From Paenibacillus dokdonensis (GTDB lineage Bacteria > Bacillota > Bacilli > Paenibacillales > Paenibacillaceae), in contig NZ_STGQ01000001.1 in the NCBI RefSeq assembly GCF_004916975.1, positions 2,907,674 to 2,971,673 of the forward strand: a stretch of DNA of 64,000 nucleotides, given 5' to 3'. Each line of letters opens with the position of its first letter. Position 1 is the first letter of the stretch. Under the pieces are notes generated by a model. The model worked only from the letters and a program-made list of their open reading frames with translations, was not told the origin of the DNA and did not search any database. Positions 26,574 through 36,392 of the stretch are shown piece after piece. The position numbers and the translations under genes are program-made.

Positions 26574-28127
26574 TCAAGCGTTCTGATGTGACCATTCTTC
26601 CACGTTCCATGTTTTTGTAACCCAGTCCTCGTAAAAATCAGGCTCATGGGATACGAGCAGAACGGTTCCTTTAAATTCCTGCAAGGCCCGTTTCAGTTCA
26701 GCTTTGGCGATGACATCCAAATGGTTTGTCGGTTCGTCAAACAGAATCCAGTTGGTTTCGCGCATCATCAGCTTGCACAGTCTGACTTTGGCTTGTTCGC
26801 CACCGCTTAACATATTGAGCGGACGAGTAATATGCTCGTTTTTCAATCCGCATCGTGCCAAATGAGCCCGTACTTCATGTTGATTCAGAGAAGAAAACTC
26901 ATTCCAGACATCATCGATCGGTGTAATGTTACCAGGACGAACCTCTTGCTCGAAATAAGCCGGCTCCAGAAAATCTCCAAGATATGTCTTGCCGCTGATT
27001 GGAGCGATTTTACCCATAATAGTCTTTAGTAACGTGGACTTACCAACGCCGTTGCAACCAACGATTGCAATCTTTTCCCCTCGTTCAATCGTCATGCTCA
27101 TTTTTGGCAGCAATGCATGCGAGTATCCGATCTCAAAGTCAATTCCTTCAAATACGGTCTTGCCGCTTGCACGGTATTCCTTGAAATTAAATATCGGCTT
27201 AGCTGCTTCTTCAGGTTTATCAATACGTTCAATACGGTTTAACTGCTTCTCACGGCTTTTCGCACGTCCGGATGTAGAAGCACGGGCTTTGTTTCGCTGA
27301 ATGAAATCTTCCTGCTTTTTGATGAATTCCTGCTGTTTCTCATATGCATCAATATGCTGGTTCTTTGAAATATCAGCCATCTCCAGAAACTTATCGTAGT
27401 TGGCAGCATATCTTGTCAGCTTGGCGAATTCCAAGTGATAAATAACATCTACGACCTGATTCATGAATTCCGTATCATGCGAGATGAGCATGAAAGCATA
27501 TGGATATGACTTCAGATATTGGGTAAGCCAATCAATATGCTCTACATCCAAATAGTTCGTTGGTTCATCCAGAAGAAGGACCGTCGGCTTTTCAAGCAGG
27601 AGCTTGGCCAGGAGAACTTTAGTGCGTTGACCGCCGCTAAGCGATGTTACGTCACGATCCAGACCAATCGCGGATAAACCAAGCCCATTGGCCATCTCCT
27701 CGACCTTAACGTCGATCAGGTAGAAATCTCCTATTTCAAGCTGTTCCTGGATTTCACCCATCTGTTCAAGCAGCAGTTCCAGCTCTTCAGGAGTGGCATC
27801 CCCCATTTTATTGGTGATTTCCATCATTTCCTGTTCCTGCTCAAGCAGCGGAAGGAAAGCATCCTTCAATACATCGCGGACGGTTTTTCCCGGTGTCAGC
27901 TTGGAATGCTGATCCAGGTAACCGTAACGGATCCTTGGAGTCCATTCTACCTTACCCTCATCTTTAAGCAGCTGTCCTGTTAAGATGTTCATCAACGTAG
28001 ACTTACCGACCCCATTCGCACCGACCAGACCAACACGCTCACCAGCCAGTAGGCGGAAGGAAACATCTTTAAACAATGTGCGCCCCCCAAAATTATGGGA
28101 GACATTCTCAACTGTCAATAAACTCAT
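26574..28127 (-). CDS. ABC-F family ribosome-associated ATPase (YkpA/YbiT-like)
   Basis: 517 residues from the ATG at 28127 (SLLTVENVSHNFGG), with AGGAGT 13 nt upstream. Two ABC domains: Walker A GANGVGKST and GCNGVGKST, signatures LSGGQ and LSGGE, Walker B LLLDEPTNYLD and LFDEPTNHLD. They are joined by a charged linker around 240-320, the P-site tRNA interaction motif region of ABC-F factors. No TM domain, so it is a translation factor rather than a transporter. The sequence is near the YkpA/YbiT branch; it is not clearly an antibiotic-resistance type. Confidence 0.92.
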   Translation of the reverse strand: MSLLTVENVSHNFGGRTLFKDVSFRLLAGERVGLVGANGVGKSTLMNILTGQLLKDEGKVEWTPRIRYGYLDQHSKLTPGKTVRDVLKDAFLPLLEQEQEMMEITNKMGDATPEELELLLEQMGEIQEQLEIGDFYLIDVKVEEMANGLGLSAIGLDRDVTSLSGGQRTKVLLAKLLLEKPTVLLLDEPTNYLDVEHIDWLTQYLKSYPYAFMLISHDTEFMNQVVDVIYHLEFAKLTRYAANYDKFLEMADISKNQHIDAYEKQQEFIKKQEDFIQRNKARASTSGRAKSREKQLNRIERIDKPEEAAKPIFNFKEYRASGKTVFEGIDFEIGYSHALLPKMSMTIERGEKIAIVGCNGVGKSTLLKTIMGKIAPISGKTYLGDFLEPAYFEQEVRPGNITPIDDVWNEFSSLNQHEVRAHLARCGLKNEHITRPLNMLSGGEQAKVRLCKLMMRETNWILFDEPTNHLDVIAKAELKRALQEFKGTVLLVSHEPDFYEDWVTKTWNVEEWSHQNA

Positions 28128-28358
28128 AAATACATTCTGACTCCTGTCTATGATAAAAATATCTTTTAGTGAAAATGATTGAAAACGGGCATTCAAGATA
28201 TCATTTTATCATAAGTAGGAATTTTCCGAAAACATGAACATGACTATTTTTCAAAAGATACATATCTGTATAAACCGTCGAGGATGCCGTACACTAATTT
28301 CGCCATCAATATTCAGCGAGTCGATGTCCTTCATCAGGAGATACATCAGTCTAAGATT

Positions 28359-29351
28359 TTATGGAAAGACATCTTGGTGACAGCCTCTTTCATAATACCC
28401 TTCGGCGGCAGCGTCCTTCGCAGAAGTAAATGTCTCTTCGATGCGCAGTCCACTCCGGCAGTCTCCCCGTTCGAAATAGCGAATACCTGTTATAGGATCT
28501 GTACCCGCAAAAATATCTGGCTTTTTCACTATTCTGCCGCCGCCCAAGGCATAATTGTTGATGTAGTCTTTTCCGACAGGGATGCCTTGGACAAATGCAA
28601 TGAGGCCAATATCATGAATAGAGTTATTCCACTCCTCACGCGGGATCAAAGGAAGTGTAAAATCATAGGAGACACCATTCTTAACAGCATTTTCGTTATG
28701 GCGATTAATAACGTTGGCCAAGTCGTTTTCAATAGTCTGGACAATGGTTGTCTGTTTTACCTGCTCAAATAATTCAGATTGGACTAGTAAGGGCACACCC
28801 GTCGTTGATTTCAGTTCTCTCTGTAAACCATGAACCCAGCTATCAGCCTCATGATCATAGACATCCACAACATTATCTAATGTGAAACGGATAAGGTTTC
28901 CATACTCGTCACTATAAGCATAGGGCTTTTTAGGACTCCAAACATGCTTGATGAGCGTCTCATGATCCTTACCTGTAAACTCACCATCCGAGTAAACATA
29001 ATAACCGTCATAGTCGATAACAGCGATGGCAGGAATGTAATAATCAAGTAGCTGCTGTGCCTGTACATCATCTTCAATTCCCAGATCCGCATACAGGCTC
29101 CTATAGAAAATGCCCAAAGCCAATTCTTTGTCAGCGCGGAAATATTTCGATGATCCATAGCCCGCTTCCCACTCCTGCTTCTCATTCATATTCAGTACGC
29201 TTGCTCCATCTTGAACAGCCGTACGGAGCGCAGTCACATATTTCATCTCCAGAAACTGCGCCGTTTGCTGATCCTTAATTTGAAAACCACTGAGTAAAAA
29301 TACCGGCACAAAGATGATGACGAACACGATTGAAAAATCAGTAATCTTCAT
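28359..29351 (-). CDS. Pilus-locus single-TM protein (last gene)
   Basis: 330 residues from the ATG at 29351, 14 nt inside the preceding gene, with GGAGG upstream. An N-terminal TM segment (residues 6-23, FSIVFVIIFVPVFLLSG) is followed by a long extracellular region with no motif I know, rich in Asp, Tyr and aromatic residues. It ends the ten-gene operon. Its size and topology suit an accessory or minor subunit exposed outside. Function unknown. Confidence 0.82.
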   Translation of the reverse strand: MKITDFSIVFVIIFVPVFLLSGFQIKDQQTAQFLEMKYVTALRTAVQDGASVLNMNEKQEWEAGYGSSKYFRADKELALGIFYRSLYADLGIEDDVQAQQLLDYYIPAIAVIDYDGYYVYSDGEFTGKDHETLIKHVWSPKKPYAYSDEYGNLIRFTLDNVVDVYDHEADSWVHGLQRELKSTTGVPLLVQSELFEQVKQTTIVQTIENDLANVINRHNENAVKNGVSYDFTLPLIPREEWNNSIHDIGLIAFVQGIPVGKDYINNYALGGGRIVKKPDIFAGTDPITGIRYFERGDCRSGLRIEETFTSAKDAAAEGYYERGCHQDVFP

Positions 29352-29892
29352 TGAGAACCATGCCTCCATACGGATATGCAAGCACAGCCGCTTCCCCTGA
29401 AATAGAACCAGATACAAAATCCATCATGATCGTTCCTGCCGTGCGGTTGATATTCTTAACAGTGACCTTGAAGAAATCACCAACGTTCATTTTATATTTC
29501 CGAGCATCATCATCCTTCTCCATAGTAGAATTCGGAAAAATAGCAGACATTATATCAGCCGTATAGTAACCTGCGTAGGATACATCAATATCATGTTGAA
29601 ATGTGTCCGGATTCGATGCATCTATGTAAACGGGTGTGTATTTCTTATGTAAATGCTCCATTTGAATATCAAAATCATTGCCTGTCCTATGAATCTCATT
29701 CAAGAAATCCTGATACATGACCGGTGTAAGATATCCCTTATTCCTGACTGCATCGACAAACTGGGTAACTGCGTTGTAGACCATGATCCGGGATAAATCA
29801 TCATGTCTCTGATATGTTTCAGCAGCCGGATAAACGAACATTAGCGCAACGGCGAGAAGTACTGCTACGAATTTCGAAACCGAACTGCTCAT
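29338..29892 (-). CDS. Pilus-locus single-TM protein, 184 aa
   Basis: 184 residues; the ATG at 29892 overlaps the previous stop (ATGA). Signal-anchor at residues 5-23 (SKFVAVLLAVALMFVYPA), then an extracellular domain. The last 60 residues (VGDFFKVTVKNINRTAGTIM) look beta-rich. No known family. Its place among other pilin-like proteins suggests a minor pilin or assembly partner. Confidence 0.82.
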   Translation of the reverse strand: MSSSVSKFVAVLLAVALMFVYPAAETYQRHDDLSRIMVYNAVTQFVDAVRNKGYLTPVMYQDFLNEIHRTGNDFDIQMEHLHKKYTPVYIDASNPDTFQHDIDVSYAGYYTADIMSAIFPNSTMEKDDDARKYKMNVGDFFKVTVKNINRTAGTIMMDFVSGSISGEAAVLAYPYGGMVLNEDY

Positions 29893-30287
29893 GAGGATCC
29901 CTCTATCGTAGGAAGCTTGTAGAACTGCAATTCCGTCAAATTTCCGTGGATATCCCGTATATATACTGTGCGATACTTAGCATCAGCTTGAAAAATGGAC
30001 TGCTTAATAAGCGCAACAGGATCATTTTGGGTGACGGTTACGCCATCTGCTTGGATACGGACTTCGGAATCAACCACGATCAGGAGCGCCTGGGAACCGC
30101 TGTAGATATCAGGCTCGCTCAGCTTAAGGGTTGAATGAACACTCCGCTTTTGACCTCCAACTACGGAGGCTGCTTCATGCAGTGTCATCCTAATCTGACT
30201 GGTAAGGCCCAAAGTAAAGAAGCAGGCACCCAGAAACAGGGCTATACTTATGCTAAGTATTATCATGTCTCGCATATTTTCGTTCAT
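29889..30287 (-). CDS. Pilus-locus single-TM protein, 132 aa
   Basis: 132 residues; ATG at 30287 with GGAAGAGGGG upstream. A hydrophobic N-terminal helix (residues 8-30, MIILSISIALFLGACFFTLG) follows a short charged head, as in type IV pilin-like proteins. The remainder is an extracellular domain of about 100 residues. No prepilin peptidase Gly-Phe/Glu motif is obvious. It overlaps the next gene by 4 bp. Confidence 0.82.
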   Translation of the reverse strand: MNENMRDMIILSISIALFLGACFFTLGLTSQIRMTLHEAASVVGGQKRSVHSTLKLSEPDIYSGSQALLIVVDSEVRIQADGVTVTQNDPVALIKQSIFQADAKYRTVYIRDIHGNLTELQFYKLPTIEGSS

Positions 30288-30311
30288 GGTGCCCCTCTTC
30301 CTCCCTAGATG

Positions 30312-30794
30312 CTATTGTACAAAAATAAGTCCACGTACAACGTTGGATTTGTCTCTTACGATGCTGGCTTTAAACTTACCGCTTGGGTTTACGTATTCAT
30401 TGCTGGATTCAAGCGTTGTATTTCTTAAATCCCCTGTTTTATTCTTATTATCATCGACTGAACCAAATCTGTCGTCCGTTACAACATCGTCAATGAACAA
30501 AGTGTTTCCGTACCATTGTCCTCCTTTGTTCTTACCAGTTTTGACGAGTATGCCGAATTGATCCTTGTCATAAAATTTGCGTAAAGCATTTGTCACTTGT
30601 GATCCGCTGATGCTTGTGCCGTCATATACCGTAAATGAAGCCTGAGAGAGCTCGGTTTGAATATCCGAAAAGTTATTTTGCGCTGTCTTGGTAGCCTCCT
30701 GTGCCGAAATAAAGAGAATTACAACTATAGTAATCAATGCGATGGTCAGAAATATGCCAGCGGCCACCTTCAATGCGCTAGAAGCGTTATTCAT
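30312..30794 (-). CDS. Pilin-like single-TM protein, 160 aa
   Basis: 160 residues; ATG at 30794 with AAGGAGT. The N-terminal hydrophobic helix (residues 9-30, KVAAGIFLTIALITIVVILF) is followed by AQEATKTAQNN, a helix continuing out of the membrane as in pilins. A domain with ISGSQVTNALRKF follows, which I remember from small structural proteins found beside Tad-like genes in Firmicutes. It is the best candidate for a structural subunit of the machine encoded upstream. Confidence 0.82.
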   Translation of the reverse strand: MNNASSALKVAAGIFLTIALITIVVILFISAQEATKTAQNNFSDIQTELSQASFTVYDGTSISGSQVTNALRKFYDKDQFGILVKTGKNKGGQWYGNTLFIDDVVTDDRFGSVDDNKNKTGDLRNTTLESSNEYVNPSGKFKASIVRDKSNVVRGLIFVQ

Positions 30795-30808
30795 TAGACA
30801 GCAACTCC

Positions 30809-32881
30809 TTATATTTTTTGAATTTGTTCATAGTACACATTCATCTGCATGAAGCTTATGACAATAAGCGGTACAACCAGATACATAAAAATAAGCGCAT
30901 ACATGGGTGCAAAGCCAAACATTTTTCCCAAACCTGCCTTCGTATCAATCATTTTCTCGTATTCCTGTTTGCGCTGTTCGAAGTAAAACGACATCTCATT
31001 CTCAAGATCGTCAAATGCCTGGGCAATTGGGATCTTCTCAACACAGAGAAGCAGCTTGTCCACAATTCTTTGGAATTCTATCAACCGAACCTCTTCCTTC
31101 AGTTGAGTTAGCGCCATTTCCGCACCATGATCATAATGCAGCACACATCGCTGGATTGGTATTTTAAAAATATTCGCAAATCGGTTCATCCACTCCAGTA
31201 TTTCTTCGACCGATATCCTGTCCATCTCCCGGAGCATGGAAATCACCGTCTGGAACTGGTAGACCTCATGTCTCATATCCATATAACGTATTTTCCGCTG
31301 AAAATAGAGCAGCCATAGCGGAAATTGATATCCGGCCCATCCTATCAAAAGAGCAGTCAGAATCTCCCACCACTTTAGATATTCCTGATTGTAAGCCTTC
31401 AATTTGGATAGGATTCGATTCGTTGAATTGACAAGCGTATCCTTACTGGAGTTGATATTTTGCTTTCCATTGACCCTACTGGCGATTTCGTCATAACTAG
31501 CAGAAGATGACATACCAACCTCCTTCATCACCCTCAGATCCTGATCACTAAGTTGATGACCTGCATCTCTTTGATCGCTGGAGACTTGTCCGAAAAAGGT
31601 GTTCCCGCCTACAGGAGCATGTAAGATGTGGCTTTTGGCTGTTTGATGCAAAACCATCATGATCGTCATGGTCACCACAAAGGACAAAATAAAAAACATA
31701 ATTCTGCGGATATAGAACCATTCATATCTCAAATGTGTACTGCTCTCCTTAAGCAACCGTATCATTTGGGCATATGCCGGAGTCGCCGGCTTAGGTGCCA
31801 TAAAGGAAGCTGTGAGCCTTATAACTGAAAAGGAAGAAAAAAACTGCTCCCATGTTTTTTTCTTATCACTCCAGCGATATGTTGTCTCATTGTCCTGTTG
31901 TAACCGCTGAAGCAAAACAAAGGACAATATAATGACGATAAAAATTACAATTTTCGTGATATAACCCAACTTGCTTGTATAAAACTCATCCATAGCCGGA
32001 AAACTGCTGCGGGCCCACCGCTCAATCGGCTTCGTAAAAAATACGGGAGCAAGCGCTATGACATTCAAACCCTTCAAAAGATAATCCAGCTTATCCCGGC
32101 GTAAAATCTCCAAATGAATTTCCTTGGTCAGACCGCTTAGCCCCTGCAAATAGATCGAGCCCTGCTCTTTGACCTTGTCACCAAACTCCATAATCATAAA
32201 AGAAATACCCGCAAAGGCCTTCAGAAAGCGATTAGGTGCCGTCTCATAGAATTTCTCAAGCTCTTCGGATGGATCTTTCGCATTTAAAGCCTCGTATATT
32301 TTGCGTGTATGGACCGACGCCTCATAACCTGCAGATTCTGCCGCTTCATATATTGCTTCATCGATCATTTCATGCTGCTGATATCTATGCCTTACTTCAG
32401 AGAACAAGTCGATCATCTGCATCAACAGCTTTTTCTCCATGCGGTTAACGTACATATCGATTAGCAGACTGTTAATGATCACTGCTGTAAGCAGGACCAG
32501 CAGAAGGAAGCTTACGCTAGGATTAAGCATGAAAAGAATCAGTGCAGATGATGCTAAAATGCCTAAAACAACCAAAGTGATCTTAGTTGTTTCACGTCTC
32601 AATCTGAATTCATCGTATGCGTGAACACCCGATATTCTTTTTCTGACTCTTTGTATGTAAGCAGACAGCCCAGGAATTTTAGACATGATCATGTAAGATT
32701 TTTGTAAAAAATGATTCCAGCGCTCCATCAAACTGATATTTTTGAACAGCGACTTTCCATGGAAATACGTTTGAGCAGTATGCTTTTGTCTACTCTTGGA
32801 CCAAGACAGAAAAGCAAAAGATATTCCAAAAAGAATCAGTGATGACATCAGGACAACGAGCAGGATCGCTTTAATATTCAT
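30809..32881 (-). CDS. Fused TadB/TadC-like platform membrane protein
   Basis: 690 residues; the ATG at 32881 lies 11 nt inside the preceding ATPase gene. There are two T2SSF/GspF-like halves. In the first, cytoplasmic helices (LLMQMIDLFSEVRHRYQQ) lie between TM pairs near 90-145 and 310-335. In the second, QFQTVISMLREMDRISVEE precedes a C-terminal TM segment (YALIFMYLVVPLIVISF). Canonical Tad systems use two separate proteins, TadB and TadC; here both appear joined in one chain. It would be the inner-membrane platform that couples the ATPase to pilin extraction. Confidence 0.85.
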   Translation of the reverse strand: MNIKAILLVVLMSSLILFGISFAFLSWSKSRQKHTAQTYFHGKSLFKNISLMERWNHFLQKSYMIMSKIPGLSAYIQRVRKRISGVHAYDEFRLRRETTKITLVVLGILASSALILFMLNPSVSFLLLVLLTAVIINSLLIDMYVNRMEKKLLMQMIDLFSEVRHRYQQHEMIDEAIYEAAESAGYEASVHTRKIYEALNAKDPSEELEKFYETAPNRFLKAFAGISFMIMEFGDKVKEQGSIYLQGLSGLTKEIHLEILRRDKLDYLLKGLNVIALAPVFFTKPIERWARSSFPAMDEFYTSKLGYITKIVIFIVIILSFVLLQRLQQDNETTYRWSDKKKTWEQFFSSFSVIRLTASFMAPKPATPAYAQMIRLLKESSTHLRYEWFYIRRIMFFILSFVVTMTIMMVLHQTAKSHILHAPVGGNTFFGQVSSDQRDAGHQLSDQDLRVMKEVGMSSSASYDEIASRVNGKQNINSSKDTLVNSTNRILSKLKAYNQEYLKWWEILTALLIGWAGYQFPLWLLYFQRKIRYMDMRHEVYQFQTVISMLREMDRISVEEILEWMNRFANIFKIPIQRCVLHYDHGAEMALTQLKEEVRLIEFQRIVDKLLLCVEKIPIAQAFDDLENEMSFYFEQRKQEYEKMIDTKAGLGKMFGFAPMYALIFMYLVVPLIVISFMQMNVYYEQIQKI

Positions 32882-34778
32882 ATGGACTGCCCCAATGATG
32901 ATTCAAAAACTCACGGAATTTATTCGCGTCCTCGATCCCCATCTGTTCTGCCATTTCAACGGCATTCCCGCCGGAAATCGGTTCAGCTGCGACATATTTC
33001 CCGTCCCGATACTCCACAATATTACGGGAGGTATATCGCTGCGCTTTCTGCCTTGCCTCGTATTGAAGCTCCAGGAGTTCGCCCAGCAATTGCTCGATAG
33101 TGCCCTCTCCATGCATCTTCCTCTCCAAAAAAGGATTGTTCTCTACAGGAATGCACTCTGTAATCCTTTCAATGTACCGTCTGCCATCCCCATCCCTTTT
33201 CATATGGATATCAAAGTTAATAACCTGTATTACCTGTTCCTCAGCGATATGCTCATTGTGGAACACACCGGTCTTCAGCAGTGAATTCCGCAGCGAATAT
33301 ACGAGGTCACGAAATGTCTTGGCATGGTGAGTGAATATAGTGAACAAGCTGGCTACCTGAGACATTTGAATCATCCATGCAGCGACCTCATCACTCGCAA
33401 CTTCACCCAGGATATTGACCGTTCCGTCCGTTTTCTTTTGCAAATCCAATCCCTCTTGGCCCGATATCCGTTCTGTTTCTCGAAAAGACAGAATGTTTCT
33501 CCGGCTGTAAATTTTACGCAAATGGAGCTCAAAGGCCATTTCCTGAACACGTAGAGTAAATGTGGGGTCGATATGCTCTACCATTGCCATGAGCAGCGTT
33601 GTTTTACCCGAACCCTGTGCACCGGTTATGGCCGTAATTCGGCTTCCTTTCATCAGGTAGCTAAGCAGTTCAATCGGAAGCTCGGCGTTCTCCCCGGTCA
33701 CCAGCTGCTGTAGGGAGGCATTCGGAATATCAAACTTGCGTACAAAAAAAGCCCAGGATTCAGCAAACGGCGGTCGGACAACAACGACACGTGAGCCGTC
33801 CTTCATTTCATTGACCTTATAACCATTGGATTCAGACAGCTGCCCAGGATGGTTGTACTTATAAATGTTTTGACAGACTCGCTTAAGCTCCAGCTCCGAA
33901 CCGAAAGATAGAAAAGCCATGTGTACCGATTTCCCTTTATAAAAAACCCAAACGCTCTCGGATGCGGAAAAAGGCTTGTGATATTCATCCTCGTACAATA
34001 ACGGCAGCGAGTATTTATGATTTCCATATGTATCCGGTATTCCATCATCTGTTAGAATGCCATTAACACCTCCGCTGATTCCATCGATGCGCTGGTCCCG
34101 CAGATCGTCTACCACTGAAAAACCCTTATATTGCTGATAAATCCGCTGCACGACAATATCCAATTTCTCGATAAAGGTTAAGCTTCCATAGCCTAACTCC
34201 GTTATGAAAATTTGCTCAATATCCTCAGCCGTAACCGCGTATACGGGTTGTTCCCCATATCCGTCTATGATGCGCGGATCTGCTAATCCATAATTTTCAA
34301 ATAGCTGCGACAATGCTTCCTGTCCATGTTGCTTCTGGTATAAGTAAAAAATAATTTCAAACTGATCCTGCGTTGTTAAGCGTCCAATATCTTCAAATGG
34401 AATGACATCATTAATATGCTCCTCCGTTAAACCAAAACTCCTGACGAGCAGATCCGCTATGAACTGTTTGACGTACTGCTTCTCATGCAGGTCACCTGAG
34501 ATACACTCCTTTAATGCCTTGCGAAGCTCACTCCGCTTATTCAGCCTCCGCTTGTACTCCTCCTCATGAAGTCCCAGATCGGTTAGTTGGCTGTGTGTCA
34601 GTTCATGCAGCGTTTCCTTCACGAACTCTGTCATTATCTCTACCGAATATTGTCCGGCTGCGATATTTGCGCTCAAGGCAGGGCGACGATAATCCAACCA
34701 TTTCACATAGACGAGCAAACCTGTAAAAAGAACAATTACCGCGATCAGCAGAATGTTCATGTTCATTCCGGAGATCAT
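32871..34778 (-). CDS. TadA/CpaF-like secretion ATPase with N-terminal membrane anchor
   Basis: 635 residues; the ATG at 34778 directly follows the upstream stop, with AAAGGGGG before it. The C-terminal half is a type II/IV secretion ATPase: Walker A GAQGSGKT at 386-393, a Walker B-like ILGEVASDE and a His-box-like THHAKT. Residues 8-26 form a hydrophobic helix, unusual since TadA proteins are normally peripheral and cytosolic. It powers assembly with the platform protein, to which it is translationally coupled (11-bp overlap). Confidence 0.88.
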   Translation of the reverse strand: MISGMNMNILLIAVIVLFTGLLVYVKWLDYRRPALSANIAAGQYSVEIMTEFVKETLHELTHSQLTDLGLHEEEYKRRLNKRSELRKALKECISGDLHEKQYVKQFIADLLVRSFGLTEEHINDVIPFEDIGRLTTQDQFEIIFYLYQKQHGQEALSQLFENYGLADPRIIDGYGEQPVYAVTAEDIEQIFITELGYGSLTFIEKLDIVVQRIYQQYKGFSVVDDLRDQRIDGISGGVNGILTDDGIPDTYGNHKYSLPLLYEDEYHKPFSASESVWVFYKGKSVHMAFLSFGSELELKRVCQNIYKYNHPGQLSESNGYKVNEMKDGSRVVVVRPPFAESWAFFVRKFDIPNASLQQLVTGENAELPIELLSYLMKGSRITAITGAQGSGKTTLLMAMVEHIDPTFTLRVQEMAFELHLRKIYSRRNILSFRETERISGQEGLDLQKKTDGTVNILGEVASDEVAAWMIQMSQVASLFTIFTHHAKTFRDLVYSLRNSLLKTGVFHNEHIAEEQVIQVINFDIHMKRDGDGRRYIERITECIPVENNPFLERKMHGEGTIEQLLGELLELQYEARQKAQRYTSRNIVEYRDGKYVAAEPISGGNAVEMAEQMGIEDANKFREFLNHHWGSPYEY

Positions 34779-35624
34779 TTATGCCCCCCTTTCCACCAGC
34801 TTCAGTGCGGTGGTCATATCCAGCTGAGTTAATATGTCCTTGTTCAATGATCGGATACTCTCCAGGAATGCTGCCGAAGGCTGCCGGTTGTTCAGATTAC
34901 GGCTGCGCTGCAAAAACGGCAGGACACTTCGCATATTCCATGCATCCAAGAAATCCGTTGTGTATGGAATCCCATGAATCGCTCCTTTGTAGCCAAACCT
35001 CCTTTTCACGTTATTCAGCGTACAATGGGAGTACTTATCATACCGGCCCAGCACCAAAATGTACGGTTTTTCATTTATCACCGGTGGACGGCCACCGTCC
35101 TTAAAGAACAAATCCAAACCCTCAATACACTGATTCAGACTAACTACGATTAGATCGGCTGTTTCCAGCAGCGCTTGGTCACCGCTTCCATCCTTCGGAA
35201 TACCGCATCCTGCGTCTGCCAAAACAAGATCATAACTCTGGTTTGCAACAGCACATATGGACTGCAGGAGCTCCTTCCGGTACCCGGGCATCGTTCCTTC
35301 CGATTTTGCATTTCCTTGGACCAAGTCCAGTCTTTCAGGAAGCATTGGCAGTGTGTAATCCCTTATATTGTCACGGGTTAATCTGCGGTTCAGGCAAAGT
35401 CTCTCGAGCGCGTCCATGCCATGATCCTGAAAGGAAATCAATGAATGATCCAATGTGTAAGCCCCCGTTTGAAAAGCTCCTTCCACCCTCTCCTTCGCCT
35501 TGCCTCCATGTGCTAACAGCAGCTTCAAGCGATATTCCATCCCTATACTTATGGCAGCCGCAGATGCATGTGCGGAATTTCCGCTGCCTCCTTGAAGGGG
35601 ACTCCAAAAGACGATCTTGCTCAT
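34779..35624 (-). CDS. MinD/TadZ-like protein with degenerate P-loop
   Basis: 281 residues from the ATG at 35624, overlapping the previous stop as ATGA, with GGAGAAAAG upstream. The ParA/MinD fold is visible: the N-terminal strand KIVFWSPL, then QGGSGNSA (11-18) where the deviant Walker A would be, and YDLVLADAGCG. Both signature Lys positions are lost (Gln and Asn), so ATP hydrolysis is doubtful. TadZ proteins with atypical Walker A sites position Tad machines at the cell pole, a plausible role here. Confidence 0.82.
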   Translation of the reverse strand: MSKIVFWSPLQGGSGNSAHASAAAISIGMEYRLKLLLAHGGKAKERVEGAFQTGAYTLDHSLISFQDHGMDALERLCLNRRLTRDNIRDYTLPMLPERLDLVQGNAKSEGTMPGYRKELLQSICAVANQSYDLVLADAGCGIPKDGSGDQALLETADLIVVSLNQCIEGLDLFFKDGGRPPVINEKPYILVLGRYDKYSHCTLNNVKRRFGYKGAIHGIPYTTDFLDAWNMRSVLPFLQRSRNLNNRQPSAAFLESIRSLNKDILTQLDMTTALKLVERGA

Positions 35625-36337
35625 GCTTTTCTCCTCTCCGCAACCCGCAGTGCGCGATTGATCTTTTTTTGATCCCATTCGGTAATCATTTGAACCAGTT
35701 GGCACAGATTTCTTTTAAATCCCCTGGTCAGCGGCTTCATCTGGACTCTTTTTGTGTGCTCATTCCGCAGCTTTAGTGACAAATCAAGCTCATTCCATGG
35801 GATAACAATCGGCTCCTCTTTCCAACATACCGGCAGGTGATTAAAATATCCGTCGAGGTAGGAGGTAGCATACCACTCATCCACTGCTCGGACGATCAGT
35901 TTAAACATTTCTGGCTCCGTACCTTCAGCAAAGTTGCGTTTAACAGCTTCATGCAGCCACATGCTTCCCTTTTCCAGCGTCCAGATCTCATAATCAGTAA
36001 CCCAAACTAACGCAGAAGCCTCTCTCCATACTCTCGGTGTACAAAAATCCGGATGCTCCAGATCATAGATAACATAGTCATAGTTATCCAAGCTGCTGCT
36101 CGTGATCTGTAAATGAGCGTCAAGGCTGACCACATCATCAAATCCGCATGCAACATCAAATCCTGCAAATTCCGTAATTGACAGCTGCTCATCAAGCTGC
36201 CCGATATAAAATGGATATTTTCTTTTTTCCGTCGCATCCACCAACAGCACACTGTAATTGCTGGAGACCAGCATTTTGCATAAATACATCAAGATCTCGC
36301 TCTTGTCACATAAGCCGGCAAAAATCCATGTGTTCAA
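35621..36337 (-). CDS. Second MinD-like protein without a P-loop
   Basis: 238 residues from a TTG at 36337 (AAAGGAG about 14 nt and GGGG just upstream). The arrangement of strands (TWIFAGL, YSVLLVDAT, YDYVIYDLEHPDF, ALVWVTDYE) is that of a ParA/MinD fold, but no Walker A is present at all. The C-terminal third is basic. It precedes and overlaps the other MinD-like gene, suggesting the two proteins pair. Non-ATG start is moderately sure; function unknown. Confidence 0.75.
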   Translation of the reverse strand: MNTWIFAGLCDKSEILMYLCKMLVSSNYSVLLVDATEKRKYPFYIGQLDEQLSITEFAGFDVACGFDDVVSLDAHLQITSSSLDNYDYVIYDLEHPDFCTPRVWREASALVWVTDYEIWTLEKGSMWLHEAVKRNFAEGTEPEMFKLIVRAVDEWYATSYLDGYFNHLPVCWKEEPIVIPWNELDLSLKLRNEHTKRVQMKPLTRGFKRNLCQLVQMITEWDQKKINRALRVAERRKA

Positions 36338-36392
36338 ACCCCATCCTGCTCCTTTCCACTTTTACTTTGGATCGATTATGTTTGTATCCTGA

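Noticed and set aside
28128-28358. Short minus-strand ORF after the pilus-like operon
   Set aside because: About 30 codons with no ribosome site; likely chance.
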